NCBI GenBank assembly: GCA_020347545.1
Contig: CP070731.1
Span: 2,449,180 to 2,456,861, forward strand
Reading direction: 5' to 3'
Length of the DNA stretch: 7,682 nt
DNA from: Flavobacteriaceae bacterium
GTDB lineage: Bacteria; Bacteroidota; Bacteroidia; Flavobacteriales; Flavobacteriaceae
This document shows positions 1 through 6,324 of the stretch, in pieces (within the stretch, counting starts at the first letter, position 1; each line of letters begins with the position of its first letter). Both the position numbers and the translations under genes were made by a program. The notes beneath the pieces were generated by a model. It saw nothing but the letters and a program-made list of their open reading frames with translations, made no database searches and was not told the origin of the DNA.

Positions 1-1770
1 AAACCAGATTATGAAATGCATGCCCGGCCGATAGAGGCCTATCCCTCTAAATCGAAAAAAGCGGCCGCCATAATGCTTATGATTCAGAACAATCTTGATC
101 CTGCAGTGGCTCAGCACCCTGAAGAATTGATTACTTACGGAGGTAATGGTGCTGTTTTTCAAAACTGGGCACAATACCTGCTCTGTATGAAATATTTGAG
201 TCAGATGACGGACGAACAAACCTTGCATATATACTCGGGACACCCCATGGGTTTATTCCCTTCGGGTAAATCGGCTCCCAGAGTCGTTGTGACCAATGGA
301 ATGATGATTCCCAACTATTCAAAACCGGATGACCTTGAAAAATTCAATGCCCTTGGCGTTACTCAATACGGCCAGATGACCGCAGGGTCTTTTATGTATA
401 TAGGACCACAGGGAATTGTCCATGGTACCACTATCACCCTGATGAATGCTTTTAGAAAAATTCTAAAGGAAGGTGAATCTACAAAAGGCAAGGTTTTTTT
501 GACCTCGGGCCTTGGAGGAATGAGCGGGGCGCAGCCCAAAGCCGGGGATATAACAGGCTGTATTACTATTTGTGCTGAAGTCAATGAAAAAGCTGCTCGA
601 AAAAGGCATGAACAAGGCTGGGCCAGTATAATTATCGACGATATGGATGAACTCGTTGAAAGAGTGAAAATTGCCAAGGAAAAACTGGAAGTTTTATCGA
701 TTGCTTTTCACGGTAATGTGGTTGATGTATGGGAAAGGTTCGATAAAGAAAATATTTTTATTCATGTAGGGTCCGATCAGACCTCTCTGCACAACCCCTG
801 GTCTGGTGGATACTATCCCGTGGGCCTTAGTTTTGAGGCTGCGAACAAAATGATCAGTGAGGATCCGGATCGGTTTAAGGAAATGGTTCAGGAGTCGTTA
901 AGAAGACAGGCTTCAGCCATCAACAGACATGCCGCAAAAGGAACTTATTTTTTCGATTATGGTAATGCATTTCTTCTGGAAGCTTCAAGAGCAGGAGCTG
1001 ATATTATGGGTGAAAAAGAGGGAGAATTCATTTATCCCACTTATGTACAGGATATTCTTGGTCCCATGTGTTTTGACTATGGGTTTGGCCCTTTCAGGTG
1101 GGTATGCAGCTCAGGCAAACCTGAAGATCTCGATAAATCTGATCAGATTGCTTTAGATGTAATGACAAAAATCCAGGAAAATGCTCCCAAAGAAATTCAG
1201 TTGCAAATGAATGACAACATCATTTGGATTCGAAATGCTAAAAAAAACAAATTGGTTGTAGGATCTCAGGCCAGAATTCTATACGCCGATGCCGAAGGAA
1301 GGGCGAAAATTGCCTCTGCCTTCAACGATGCCATTGCTGAGGGAAAAATCTCTGCACCTATTGTGCTTGGTAGAGATCATCACGATGTCAGCGGAACAGA
1401 TTCACCTTTCAGGGAAACCAGCAATATTTACGACGGAAGTCAATTTACGGCGGATATGTCCATACACAACGTCATTGGAGATAGTTTCCGCGGTGCTACC
1501 TGGGTGTCGATTCACAATGGTGGTGGAGTGGGCTGGGGAGAAGTGAGTAACGGCGGATTTGGAATGGTATTAGATGGGTCCCAACAGGCAGAAAAGCAAC
1601 TTCGATCCATGTTGTTCTATGATGTAAATAATGGTATTGCCAGAAGAAGCTGGGCCAGAAATAAAGAAGCTTTGTTTGCCATCCAAAGAGAAATGGACAG
1701 GTCACCGAATCTTAAAGTTACACTTCCAAATCTCGTTGAAGACCGTTTGATTGAGAATCTGGATATATAG
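1..1770 (+). CDS. hutU: Urocanate hydratase (urocanase), 5'-truncated by window edge
   Basis: Converts urocanate to 4-imidazolone-5-propionate, the second step of histidine breakdown, in the cytoplasm with tightly bound NAD+. The reading frame is open to base 1 (visible residues K-P-D-Y-E before the first Met at 16), so that Met is internal and the true start lies upstream. 589 residues are visible; the long family form is about 660-680, so roughly 75-90 are missing. Landmarks, numbered from the first visible codon: YGGNGAVFQNW at about 46-56, the glycine-rich NAD-binding GLGGMSGAQ at about 170-178, GFGPFRWVC, GSQARILYADAEGR at about 421-434, DHHDVSGTDSPFRE, and HNGGGVGWGE near the C-terminus. 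The short bacterial enzyme carries the signature FQGLPxRICW with an active-site Cys where this protein has GSQARILY. From memory, that is the form shared with animal urocanases, so I read it as a subfamily trait and not damage. It ends in TAG just before a terminator. No other hut gene is visible. Confidence 0.97.
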   Translation, partial: KPDYEMHARPIEAYPSKSKKAAAIMLMIQNNLDPAVAQHPEELITYGGNGAVFQNWAQYLLCMKYLSQMTDEQTLHIYSGHPMGLFPSGKSAPRVVVTNGMMIPNYSKPDDLEKFNALGVTQYGQMTAGSFMYIGPQGIVHGTTITLMNAFRKILKEGESTKGKVFLTSGLGGMSGAQPKAGDITGCITICAEVNEKAARKRHEQGWASIIIDDMDELVERVKIAKEKLEVLSIAFHGNVVDVWERFDKENIFIHVGSDQTSLHNPWSGGYYPVGLSFEAANKMISEDPDRFKEMVQESLRRQASAINRHAAKGTYFFDYGNAFLLEASRAGADIMGEKEGEFIYPTYVQDILGPMCFDYGFGPFRWVCSSGKPEDLDKSDQIALDVMTKIQENAPKEIQLQMNDNIIWIRNAKKNKLVVGSQARILYADAEGRAKIASAFNDAIAEGKISAPIVLGRDHHDVSGTDSPFRETSNIYDGSQFTADMSIHNVIGDSFRGATWVSIHNGGGVGWGEVSNGGFGMVLDGSQQAEKQLRSMLFYDVNNGIARRSWARNKEALFAIQREMDRSPNLKVTLPNLVEDRLIENLDI

Positions 1771-1780
1771 GTTAAACTAA

Positions 1781-1806
1781 AAAAGCCCATTTTAAAATGG
1801 GCTTTT
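1781..1806. terminator. Bidirectional rho-independent terminator between hutU and the redox genes
   Basis: AAAAGCCCATTTT (1781-1793) is followed immediately by its exact reverse complement AAAATGGGCTTTT (1794-1806). In RNA this folds as a stem of about 10 bp with GCCCA/TGGGC at its core and an A/U loop. On the + strand the stem runs into TTTTCTTATCT. On the - strand it runs into a T-run (the complement of the A-run at 1779-1784). It begins 11 nt after the hutU stop and lies 20 nt beyond the stop of the convergent gene at 1827, so it can serve both. Confidence 0.88.
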
Positions 1807-1826
1807 CTTATCTATGGATCGTTTGG

Positions 1827-2468
1827 CTATTTTTTTATAGAACATCCTATTGCTTTAGTACTCGCGGTCTCTACTGGCATACCTTTCAATAAGGCATCTA
1901 CTGCATTTTCAACATATTTGGTTTTTACACTGCCTTCATTTCTTGCACTGTCATCAATTGAACCAATGTATTGAACGATCAGGTCCTTGTTCTGCTTCTC
2001 AAGAACATAAACATGTGGAGTTTTTGAAGCACCGTATTTCGGATACACTTTTTGGCCTTCATCGAATAGGTAAGGGAAGTCAAATCCTTTCTCCCTGGCA
2101 CGAACTTTCATTTGATCATAACTATCTCCCCCTGATACTTCCGGGTTATTCGGGTTAATCGCAATAACCGGATATCCTTTGCTCTTGTACTTATTATTTA
2201 GTTCAATAATCCTGTCTTCATTGGCCACGGAAACAGGGCATGTATTACAGGTGAAAATAACAATGAATCCTTTGGCCTCTTTAAAATCGGATAGAGAAAC
2301 CATCTTACCGTCAACATTCTTTAGCCTAAAATCATCTGCTTTATCACCAATTTTATAAGTTAAAATAAAATCCGTGACTCCTGCATTGATACCTGAAAAG
2401 GCGAATACTGATATGATTGTTGAGAGGGAAATAACAGTCAACAACAAGATATAATGTTTGTTTTTCAT
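1827..2468 (-). CDS. Secreted thioredoxin-fold protein, PRX_like1 (AhpC/TSA-related) family
   Basis: Predicted exported thiol-disulfide or peroxiredoxin-like protein; its substrate is unknown. From the Met at 2468 it has 213 residues. MKNKHYILLL plus a hydrophobic run to about residue 25 looks like a signal peptide or N-terminal anchor. The domain begins at about residue 40 (KIGDKADDFRLKNVDGK, typical of AhpC/TSA proteins). It carries FTCNTCPVS with a C74-x-x-C77 pair, a cis-proline motif KTPHVYV at P151, and a C-terminal IGCSIKK whose Cys (209) is typical of PRX_like1 proteins (tails like GCSIKW). Upstream in-frame Mets at 2501 and 2534 would overlap the preceding gene and bury the signal peptide inside the protein, so I reject them. 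The start lies 4 nt after the stop of the upstream thioredoxin lipoprotein gene, so the two are almost surely co-transcribed. There is no clear Shine-Dalgarno sequence, which is usual in Bacteroidota. Confidence 0.88.
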   Translation of the reverse strand: MKNKHYILLLTVISLSTIISVFAFSGINAGVTDFILTYKIGDKADDFRLKNVDGKMVSLSDFKEAKGFIVIFTCNTCPVSVANEDRIIELNNKYKSKGYPVIAINPNNPEVSGGDSYDQMKVRAREKGFDFPYLFDEGQKVYPKYGASKTPHVYVLEKQNKDLIVQYIGSIDDSARNEGSVKTKYVENAVDALLKGMPVETASTKAIGCSIKK

Positions 2469-2472
2469 AATA

Positions 2473-3003
2473 TTAGGTTTTAATAAATTCTGATAGTTCA
2501 TATTCAAGTTCTTCCTGAGTAAATGACCGCTCATAAAAGGCTTTTTCCCCTTTGTAAATCAGAAGGGTAGCAGGAATAGCACCGCTCCAGGTAGTATCCA
2601 CCTTGGGAATCCATTCGTTTTCATAGGGGTCATCCAACAAAATCACCTGAGACTCTATTTGTTTTTTATTTAGGAATGGTTTAAGCTGACTATCCAGTTT
2701 GTTTGGAAAATCCAGACTTACAAGAATCACTTTGACACTCGATTTATGTTTCTTCTGGATGGCTTCAAAATAGGGTAACTCCTCGATACAAGGTTTGCAC
2801 CAGGTAGCCCAAAAATTCACTACGAGTAGCATATCTTCCTCTGATTTCAGGACCTTTTCCAGCTCATCATAGTTGTAGATTTCAATCTCAGCATTCTCCG
2901 GTAATTCTTTTTGCTCAACGCTTCGGGCATTTGCTTCTACCCTCTCCTTCTTCGAACAGGATAAGGTGAAAAACAAGAAAAATGCAATGATAATATACTT
3001 CAT
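2473..3003 (-). CDS. TlpA-like thioredoxin-family lipoprotein
   Basis: A 176-residue predicted thiol-disulfide oxidoreductase tethered to a membrane on the periplasmic side. It begins MKYIIIAFFLFFTLSC: a short hydrophobic signal ending in a lipobox (L-S-C, lipidated Cys16) followed by SKKE. After a charged linker, a thioredoxin fold starts at about residue 40. It contains VVNFWATWCKPCIEELPYF (active-site Cys69 and Cys72, a WCxxC motif as in TlpA/ResA) and the cis-proline loop GAIPATLLIY (P144). ResA/TlpA relatives reduce apocytochrome c or other envelope disulfides; which client is served here is not shown by the sequence. It is the first gene of a two-gene unit with the PRX_like1 protein, and a promoter candidate ends about 20 nt upstream. 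The start is fixed by the signal peptide. Confidence 0.92.
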   Translation of the reverse strand: MKYIIIAFFLFFTLSCSKKERVEANARSVEQKELPENAEIEIYNYDELEKVLKSEEDMLLVVNFWATWCKPCIEELPYFEAIQKKHKSSVKVILVSLDFPNKLDSQLKPFLNKKQIESQVILLDDPYENEWIPKVDTTWSGAIPATLLIYKGEKAFYERSFTQEELEYELSEFIKT

Positions 3004-3022
3004 TTCAGAGGGACCTTTTCAG

Positions 3023-3051
3023 CAAATTTATATTTTCTGATCACTCCAAAA
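3023..3051 (-). promoter_or_regulatory. Candidate Bacteroidota-type promoter for the thioredoxin pair
   Basis: On the - strand TAAATTTG (3030-3023) matches the -7 consensus TAnnTTTG exactly. TTTTG lies 16 nt upstream (3051-3047) as a possible -33 element; that spacing is slightly short for the usual 17-23 nt. The predicted transcript would begin about 15 nt before the ATG at 3003. It is placed correctly for the two-gene redox unit, but AT-rich DNA gives such matches easily. Confidence 0.45.
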
Positions 3052-3053
3052 TG

Positions 3054-3090
3054 ACGAATTAACAATTTTATAAAAACTTTAACGAATTAA
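3054..3090. repeat. Direct repeat of ACGAATTAA, 28 bp apart
   Basis: ACGAATTAA occurs at 3054-3062 and again at 3082-3090, just upstream of the candidate -33 element of the thioredoxin operon and downstream of the histidine kinase stop. The spacing (28 bp, under three helical turns) and position would fit a small activator site, but nine AT-rich bases is weak evidence. The palindrome TTTTATAAAA (3066-3075) lies between the copies. I see no convincing terminator for the kinase gene in 3004-3124. Confidence 0.25.
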
Positions 3091-3124
3091 AAATCAATAT
3101 TAAAGACCATAAAATAGTCACTTA

Positions 3125-4501
3125 TCAATTCTTGAAAATCAATGAGAATGTAGTTTTAACTCCCGGCTCAGAACTCACAAGGAGGTTGCCTCCGTGTTTT
3201 TTTAGGATGTTTTTAGAAAGACTCAAACCTATCCCTGAACCATTTTTTTTAGTGGTATAAAATGGAATAAAAATTTTATTCATTATTTTTTCCTCTATTC
3301 CTTTACCGTTGTCTGAAACCATGATGATGGTTTTGTCTTGTTCCACCAGACAACTCAATTTTATCCATGGATTATGAATCCCGTTCAGGGCGTAAATTCC
3401 ATTATTAATCAGGTTGATAATCACTTGTTCAATTAGCTTTCTATCCATATTGACACTCGCATTGGCAGGAATCGGAAGTAAACTGATTTCAACGCCTGAC
3501 TCTTTTGATGCCGAGGCCATAAGTAACTGCATCTCGGATAGAAACTTTTTAATATTGATCGTTTCCAATTTAGGAGTCGGAACACTTGCAATTGTGCGGT
3601 AATCCTGAACAAAAACAAGTAGTCCGTCAGATCTTTTCTTTATGGTAGATGCTGCTGTATTGATATCTTCGATATCTTCATTATCCAGATCGCTCAAATC
3701 AATTGCAGAACCATTTTCTGTTTCTGTTATGCTTTTAATTGTAGAGGCCAAACTACTTACAGGAGTAAAAGAATTCAGCATTTCATGCGCAAGAATTTTG
3801 ATTACATTATGCCAGGCTTCTATTTCTTTTTGTTCAATCTCAGATCTGATATCCTGAAATGCGATAATTAAGTAAGGTGCATTCAGTAACTGTATTTCCA
3901 TTACCTCCAGTGATAACTGTTTTCTCTGAATATCATCTCCAAAATCAACAAGAGACTTGCCTCCATTTTCCAGTTTTTTGATTTCCTTGTCCAGCCACGG
4001 TAAACTGGATGCAATCCTGTGCCAGTATTTATGCTGGGGTTGATGCAAAATTTCACAGGCAGCCTTATTGAGAAATAAGATTTCAGAAGCTGAATGATGG
4101 TTGTATAAATCTTCCTTTTTAATAGAGATAATTCCAAGGTTCACATGTTCCAGAATATATTTGAAGTATTTATACTGCGCCTCTTTCTCGATTTTGTTTC
4201 GTTTAAAAATCTTGATGATCAGGTTAAAATCATCATATACCTTAGAAAAAGAATCCCCCTTTTTTGTAGGTGAAAAATAGACCGAATAATCTTCTGTTTT
4301 TAAAGCATCCAAAAATTTGACCAGTGAATAATTGGTGTTGTTAACATATCGGATCAAAAAATAAACCTGCAGAACAATCATTGCAGCTAATCCCGCACTG
4401 CTGAACCAGAAATTTCTTACAAGAAAATAGGAGAATAGTACGCAAAACAAAAGAATTATAAAAATTCTCAAGGTGACCTGTATGGTAAATCTTTTAATCA
4501 T
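3125..4501 (-). CDS. Membrane sensor histidine kinase, NtrB/NtrY-like, with PAS domain
   Basis: A 458-residue inner-membrane sensor kinase, presumed to phosphorylate the adjacent NtrC-type regulator. Two hydrophobic segments (about 11-28 and 33-50) are separated by only a few residues, so there is almost no periplasmic loop and the signal may be sensed in the membrane or cytoplasm. A linker of about 50-105 is followed by a PAS-like domain (about 108-220; GIISI, FLNKAACEIL, LIIAFQDI). The H-box ILAHEMLNSFTPVSS has phospho-acceptor His239 in the HExxN form typical of NtrY/NtrB kinases. The N-box NLINNGIYAL is at 363-372, with Gly368 where Ala is usual. G1 SDNGKGI is at 396-402, the F-box FIPFYTTK at 411-418 and G2 GSGIGLSLS at 421-429. 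All catalytic boxes look intact. The gene starts 8 nt after the regulator's stop, so the pair is one operon with the regulator first. No HAMP domain is evident. Confidence 0.94.
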   Translation of the reverse strand: MIKRFTIQVTLRIFIILLFCVLFSYFLVRNFWFSSAGLAAMIVLQVYFLIRYVNNTNYSLVKFLDALKTEDYSVYFSPTKKGDSFSKVYDDFNLIIKIFKRNKIEKEAQYKYFKYILEHVNLGIISIKKEDLYNHHSASEILFLNKAACEILHQPQHKYWHRIASSLPWLDKEIKKLENGGKSLVDFGDDIQRKQLSLEVMEIQLLNAPYLIIAFQDIRSEIEQKEIEAWHNVIKILAHEMLNSFTPVSSLASTIKSITETENGSAIDLSDLDNEDIEDINTAASTIKKRSDGLLVFVQDYRTIASVPTPKLETINIKKFLSEMQLLMASASKESGVEISLLPIPANASVNMDRKLIEQVIINLINNGIYALNGIHNPWIKLSCLVEQDKTIIMVSDNGKGIEEKIMNKIFIPFYTTKKNGSGIGLSLSKNILKKHGGNLLVSSEPGVKTTFSLIFKN

Positions 4502-4509
4502 TCTAAACC

Positions 4510-5892
4510 CTATAAATTAAATTTTTCCAGTCTTCTGTACAATGCTGCTCTGGTCAGACCAAGTTCTTTTGCCGCTTTTGAAATATTTCCGTCATGCTTA
4601 TCAAGTGCTTTCTCCACCAGCATTTTTTCTATTTCATGAATATTGAGGTTTTCAATTTCATGAACCGGTGAGTCCGTTGCAGGAGGAGAAGATGAAAGAT
4701 TAAAATCTGTAATTCTTATTTCATTCCCGTCGGACATAATCACTCCGCGTTCAATGGTATGCTGAATTTCTCTCACATTTCCGGGCCAGCTGTGTTCCTT
4801 TAATAAGTCAACTGCTTCCTTCTCGATACTCAGGTTTGATTTATGGTATTTCCGCTTAAAAATATCGAGAAAGTGAAAAATAAACTCTTCAATGTCTTCC
4901 GGCCGAACCCTTAGAGGAGGAATTTCTATTTCCACCGTATTGATCCTGAACATTAGATCCTGCCTGAATTTGCCTTGATCGACCCAGTCCTTTAAAGGCG
5001 CGTTGGTGGCGAATAATAAACGTGCATTAAAGGGCCTTTCAAGACTCTCACCAATTCTTGAAACCTTTCTGTCCTGTAAAACCGTGAGTAATTTAGACTG
5101 TAAATTATAAGGCAGGTTTCCAATTTCATCCAGGAATATGGTTCCGTTTTCTGCCAGTTCAAATCTTCCGGGCTTATCCTCATGAGCATCTGTAAATGCA
5201 CCTTTCATATGACCAAAAAGCTCACTTTCAAAAAGGTTTTCAGATAAGGCCCCCAGATCGACATGTACAAAGGGCCCCTCTTTAGCGTTGGACCTTTTGT
5301 GAATCTCTCTTGCTAAATGTTGTTTTCCGGTTCCATTTTCTCCTAAAATCAGGATATTGGCATCGGTAATACTCACCTTGTCAACCACCTCCATCACCTT
5401 TGTCATCTCCTTTGACTTCCCTACTATTGGGCCGAACTTTTTATCAATGTCTTTTTCCAGAACCTCTTTTGCACCCTCCAGGAGGCTTACTTTATTTCGG
5501 CTTTTACTCAGCTTAAGGCCAGCCTGAATAGTGGCAAGAAATTTTTCATTGGTCCAAGGTTTAAGAATAAAGTCAAAAGCACCTTTTTTTATAGCATTGA
5601 CAGCCAATTCCACTTCTCCATAAGCCGTCATCAGTATCACAACCATTTCCGGCCTGACTTCCAAGATATGTCTCAGCCAGTACATTCCTTCCTTTCCGTC
5701 ATTAAACCCGATCCGATAATTCATATCCAAAACGATGACATCGATGGGTTCAGAAGACAGCAATTGATTTAGCTCCTTGGGTGTATCTTTTATAAGAACT
5801 TTTGAATAATGTTTTTTCAAAAGCAGCTTAGCCGACAAAAGAATATCCTCATCATCATCAATAATCAGTATTGTCGCGTCTGTTTTAGCCAT
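4510..5892 (-). CDS. NtrC-family sigma-54-dependent response regulator
   Basis: A 460-residue bacterial enhancer-binding protein that activates sigma-54 RNA polymerase after phosphorylation. Numbering is from the chosen Met at 5892. The receiver (about 6-120) has acidic residues DDD at 12-14, phospho-acceptor Asp56 (VIVLDMNY), Thr89 (MTAYG) and Lys111 (LKPW). The loop after Asp56 (RIGFNDGKEG) is several residues longer than in typical receivers. In the AAA+ domain, Walker A GENGTGK starts at 184, the sigma-54 contact loop reads GAFTDA at 231-236 (GAFTGA consensus), Walker B IFLDE ends at 256, and the Arg-finger region is FRQDLMFRIN. A Fis-type HTH ends the protein (about 434-460; DGNISKAAKELGLTRAALYRRL). 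A Met at 5970 would add 26 residues with no receiver homology, read through the inverted-repeat sites and lie upstream of the likely promoter, so I reject it. It is co-transcribed with the kinase and probably controls the divergent export operon. Confidence 0.95.
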   Translation of the reverse strand: MAKTDATILIIDDDEDILLSAKLLLKKHYSKVLIKDTPKELNQLLSSEPIDVIVLDMNYRIGFNDGKEGMYWLRHILEVRPEMVVILMTAYGEVELAVNAIKKGAFDFILKPWTNEKFLATIQAGLKLSKSRNKVSLLEGAKEVLEKDIDKKFGPIVGKSKEMTKVMEVVDKVSITDANILILGENGTGKQHLAREIHKRSNAKEGPFVHVDLGALSENLFESELFGHMKGAFTDAHEDKPGRFELAENGTIFLDEIGNLPYNLQSKLLTVLQDRKVSRIGESLERPFNARLLFATNAPLKDWVDQGKFRQDLMFRINTVEIEIPPLRVRPEDIEEFIFHFLDIFKRKYHKSNLSIEKEAVDLLKEHSWPGNVREIQHTIERGVIMSDGNEIRITDFNLSSSPPATDSPVHEIENLNIHEIEKMLVEKALDKHDGNISKAAKELGLTRAALYRRLEKFNL

Positions 5893-5918
5893 TTTACTTA
5901 CGTCACAAATTAGACGCA

Positions 5919-5948
5919 CTAAAGTACAAAATGTTCGAAAACGAACAA
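5919..5948 (-). promoter_or_regulatory. Candidate promoter of the regulator-kinase operon
   Basis: On the - strand TACTTTAG (5926-5919) matches TAnnTTTG at 5 of 6 fixed positions. TTG (5948-5946) lies exactly 19 nt upstream, which is good -33/-7 spacing for Bacteroidota. Transcription would begin about 20 nt before the regulator ATG at 5892. Inverted repeat 1 (5932-5947) lies in the spacer and touches the -33 element, so a protein bound there should block this promoter. Confidence 0.45.
5932..5947. promoter_or_regulatory. Inverted repeat 1: probable enhancer/operator site for the NtrC-type regulator
   Basis: TGTTCG-AAAA-CGAACA is a perfect 6-bp inverted repeat around a 4-base centre. It has the size and symmetry expected of a dimeric Fis-type HTH site. 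Its centre is about 96 bp upstream of the GG of the sigma-54 promoter match (near -119 relative to the inferred start). It is also placed to repress the regulator's own promoter. That this regulator binds it is an inference from position and symmetry. Confidence 0.65.
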
Positions 5949-5953
5949 CTGTT

Positions 5954-5969
5954 TGTCCGAAAATGAACA
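5954..5969. promoter_or_regulatory. Inverted repeat 2: second, imperfect copy of the site
   Basis: TGTCCG-AAAA-TGAACA is identical to repeat 1 at 14 of 16 positions. Both differences (T to C, C to T) are transitions that weaken the symmetry, so it may be a lower-affinity site. The centre-to-centre distance to repeat 1 is 22 bp, about two turns of the helix, putting both on the same face as for cooperative NtrC-type enhancers. It lies near -97 relative to the inferred sigma-54 start. Confidence 0.62.
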
Positions 5970-5976
5970 CTTTTAA

Positions 5977-5990
5977 ATTTTTATAAAAAT
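5977..5990. other. AT-only palindrome in the enhancer-promoter spacer
   Basis: ATTTTTATAAAAAT is a perfect 14-bp palindrome in a very AT-rich stretch (about 5971-6030) between the paired inverted repeats and the sigma-54 promoter. A flexible or bent spacer is where DNA looping, with or without a bending protein, is expected. I see no clear IHF consensus, and an A/T-only palindrome can arise by chance. Confidence 0.25.
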
Positions 5991-6033
5991 CTTATTATCC
6001 TGATTTATAGCATTTTACGATTTTTAAAAGTTG

Positions 6034-6049
6034 TGGCATACAGATTGAA
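6034..6049 (+). promoter_or_regulatory. Sigma-54 (-24/-12) promoter of the export operon
   Basis: TGGCATACAGATTGAA matches the sigma-54 consensus TGGCAC-N5-TTGCW at 9 of 11 defined positions with exact spacing. The -24 GG is at 6035-6036, and the -12 dinucleotide is GA where GC is the consensus (6047-6048). Transcription should begin near 6059-6060 and run towards the adaptor and ABC genes. The adjacent gene encodes a GAFTGA-class sigma-54 activator and paired inverted repeats lie upstream, so three independent elements agree. Confidence 0.72.
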
Positions 6050-6324
6050 TAAAATAAAGCAACCCCAAAATTCAAAAGTTATGATTGGTATTTTAATAAA
6101 CATAGTAATAAGCATAATTAATGCTCTCGAGGCAATTCTAATGTAAAATTGAAATTCAAACCCCTTAAATTAAAAGATATGAAAACTATATTATATAACA
6201 CAACGACAGAAAGTAGAAGTCACGAATTACACTTACTCTTTAGAAATAGCAGAAGAGTTCAGTGGGCAAACTACAGAAATTATAAACTTTAAAAGCAACC
6301 TCTCTAAAAATGAGACAACTTGGT
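6050..6324 (+). other. Long leader of the export operon with small ORFs
   Basis: The interval from the sigma-54 promoter to the probable adaptor start gives a leader of about 265 nt. It holds a 21-codon hydrophobic ORF (6081-6146), a short inverted repeat AGCAT-AATTA-ATGCT (6111-6125), and a coding-like stretch split between two frames (6179-6332). I see no transposon, tRNA or CRISPR structure, no recognised riboswitch and no strong intrinsic terminator in it. Confidence 0.5.
6081..6146 (+). CDS. Possible small hydrophobic peptide (21 aa), speculative
   Basis: ATG at 6081 to TAA at 6144 encodes 21 residues that are almost all Ile, Leu, Val, Met or Ala, with Asn, Ser and one Glu spaced through them (starts MIGILINIVIS, ends NALEAILM). 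Such a peptide could span or lie on a membrane. It begins about 21 nt after the inferred sigma-54 start, so it would be the first ORF of that transcript. No ribosome binding site is visible, and AT-rich DNA favours Ile/Asn codons by chance, so it may not be translated. Confidence 0.2.
   Translation: MIGILINIVISIINALEAILM

Noticed and set aside
131..677. Minus-strand ORFs inside hutU (131-322, 363-677) and similar ORFs within other genes
   Set aside because: They are antisense or out-of-frame shadows of strongly conserved genes and show no recognisable domain.
2469..2534. Longer reading frame of the PRX_like1 protein starting at 2534 or 2501
   Set aside because: It would overlap the preceding lipoprotein gene and place the signal peptide inside the protein.
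3094..3110. Possible sigma-54 element on the - strand upstream of the thioredoxin operon (TGGTCTTTAATATTGA)
   Set aside because: GG is present but the -12 element is out of register (GG-N10 is followed by TG) and the CA of the -24 box is missing.
3004..3124. Terminator after the histidine kinase gene
   Set aside because: Only an AT-only palindrome and direct repeats are present; there is no GC-containing stem with a following T-run.
5893..5970. Longer regulator reading frame starting at 5970
   Set aside because: The extra 26 residues are unlike any receiver N-terminus, encode through both inverted repeats and lie upstream of the likely promoter; the Met at 5892 begins a standard receiver.
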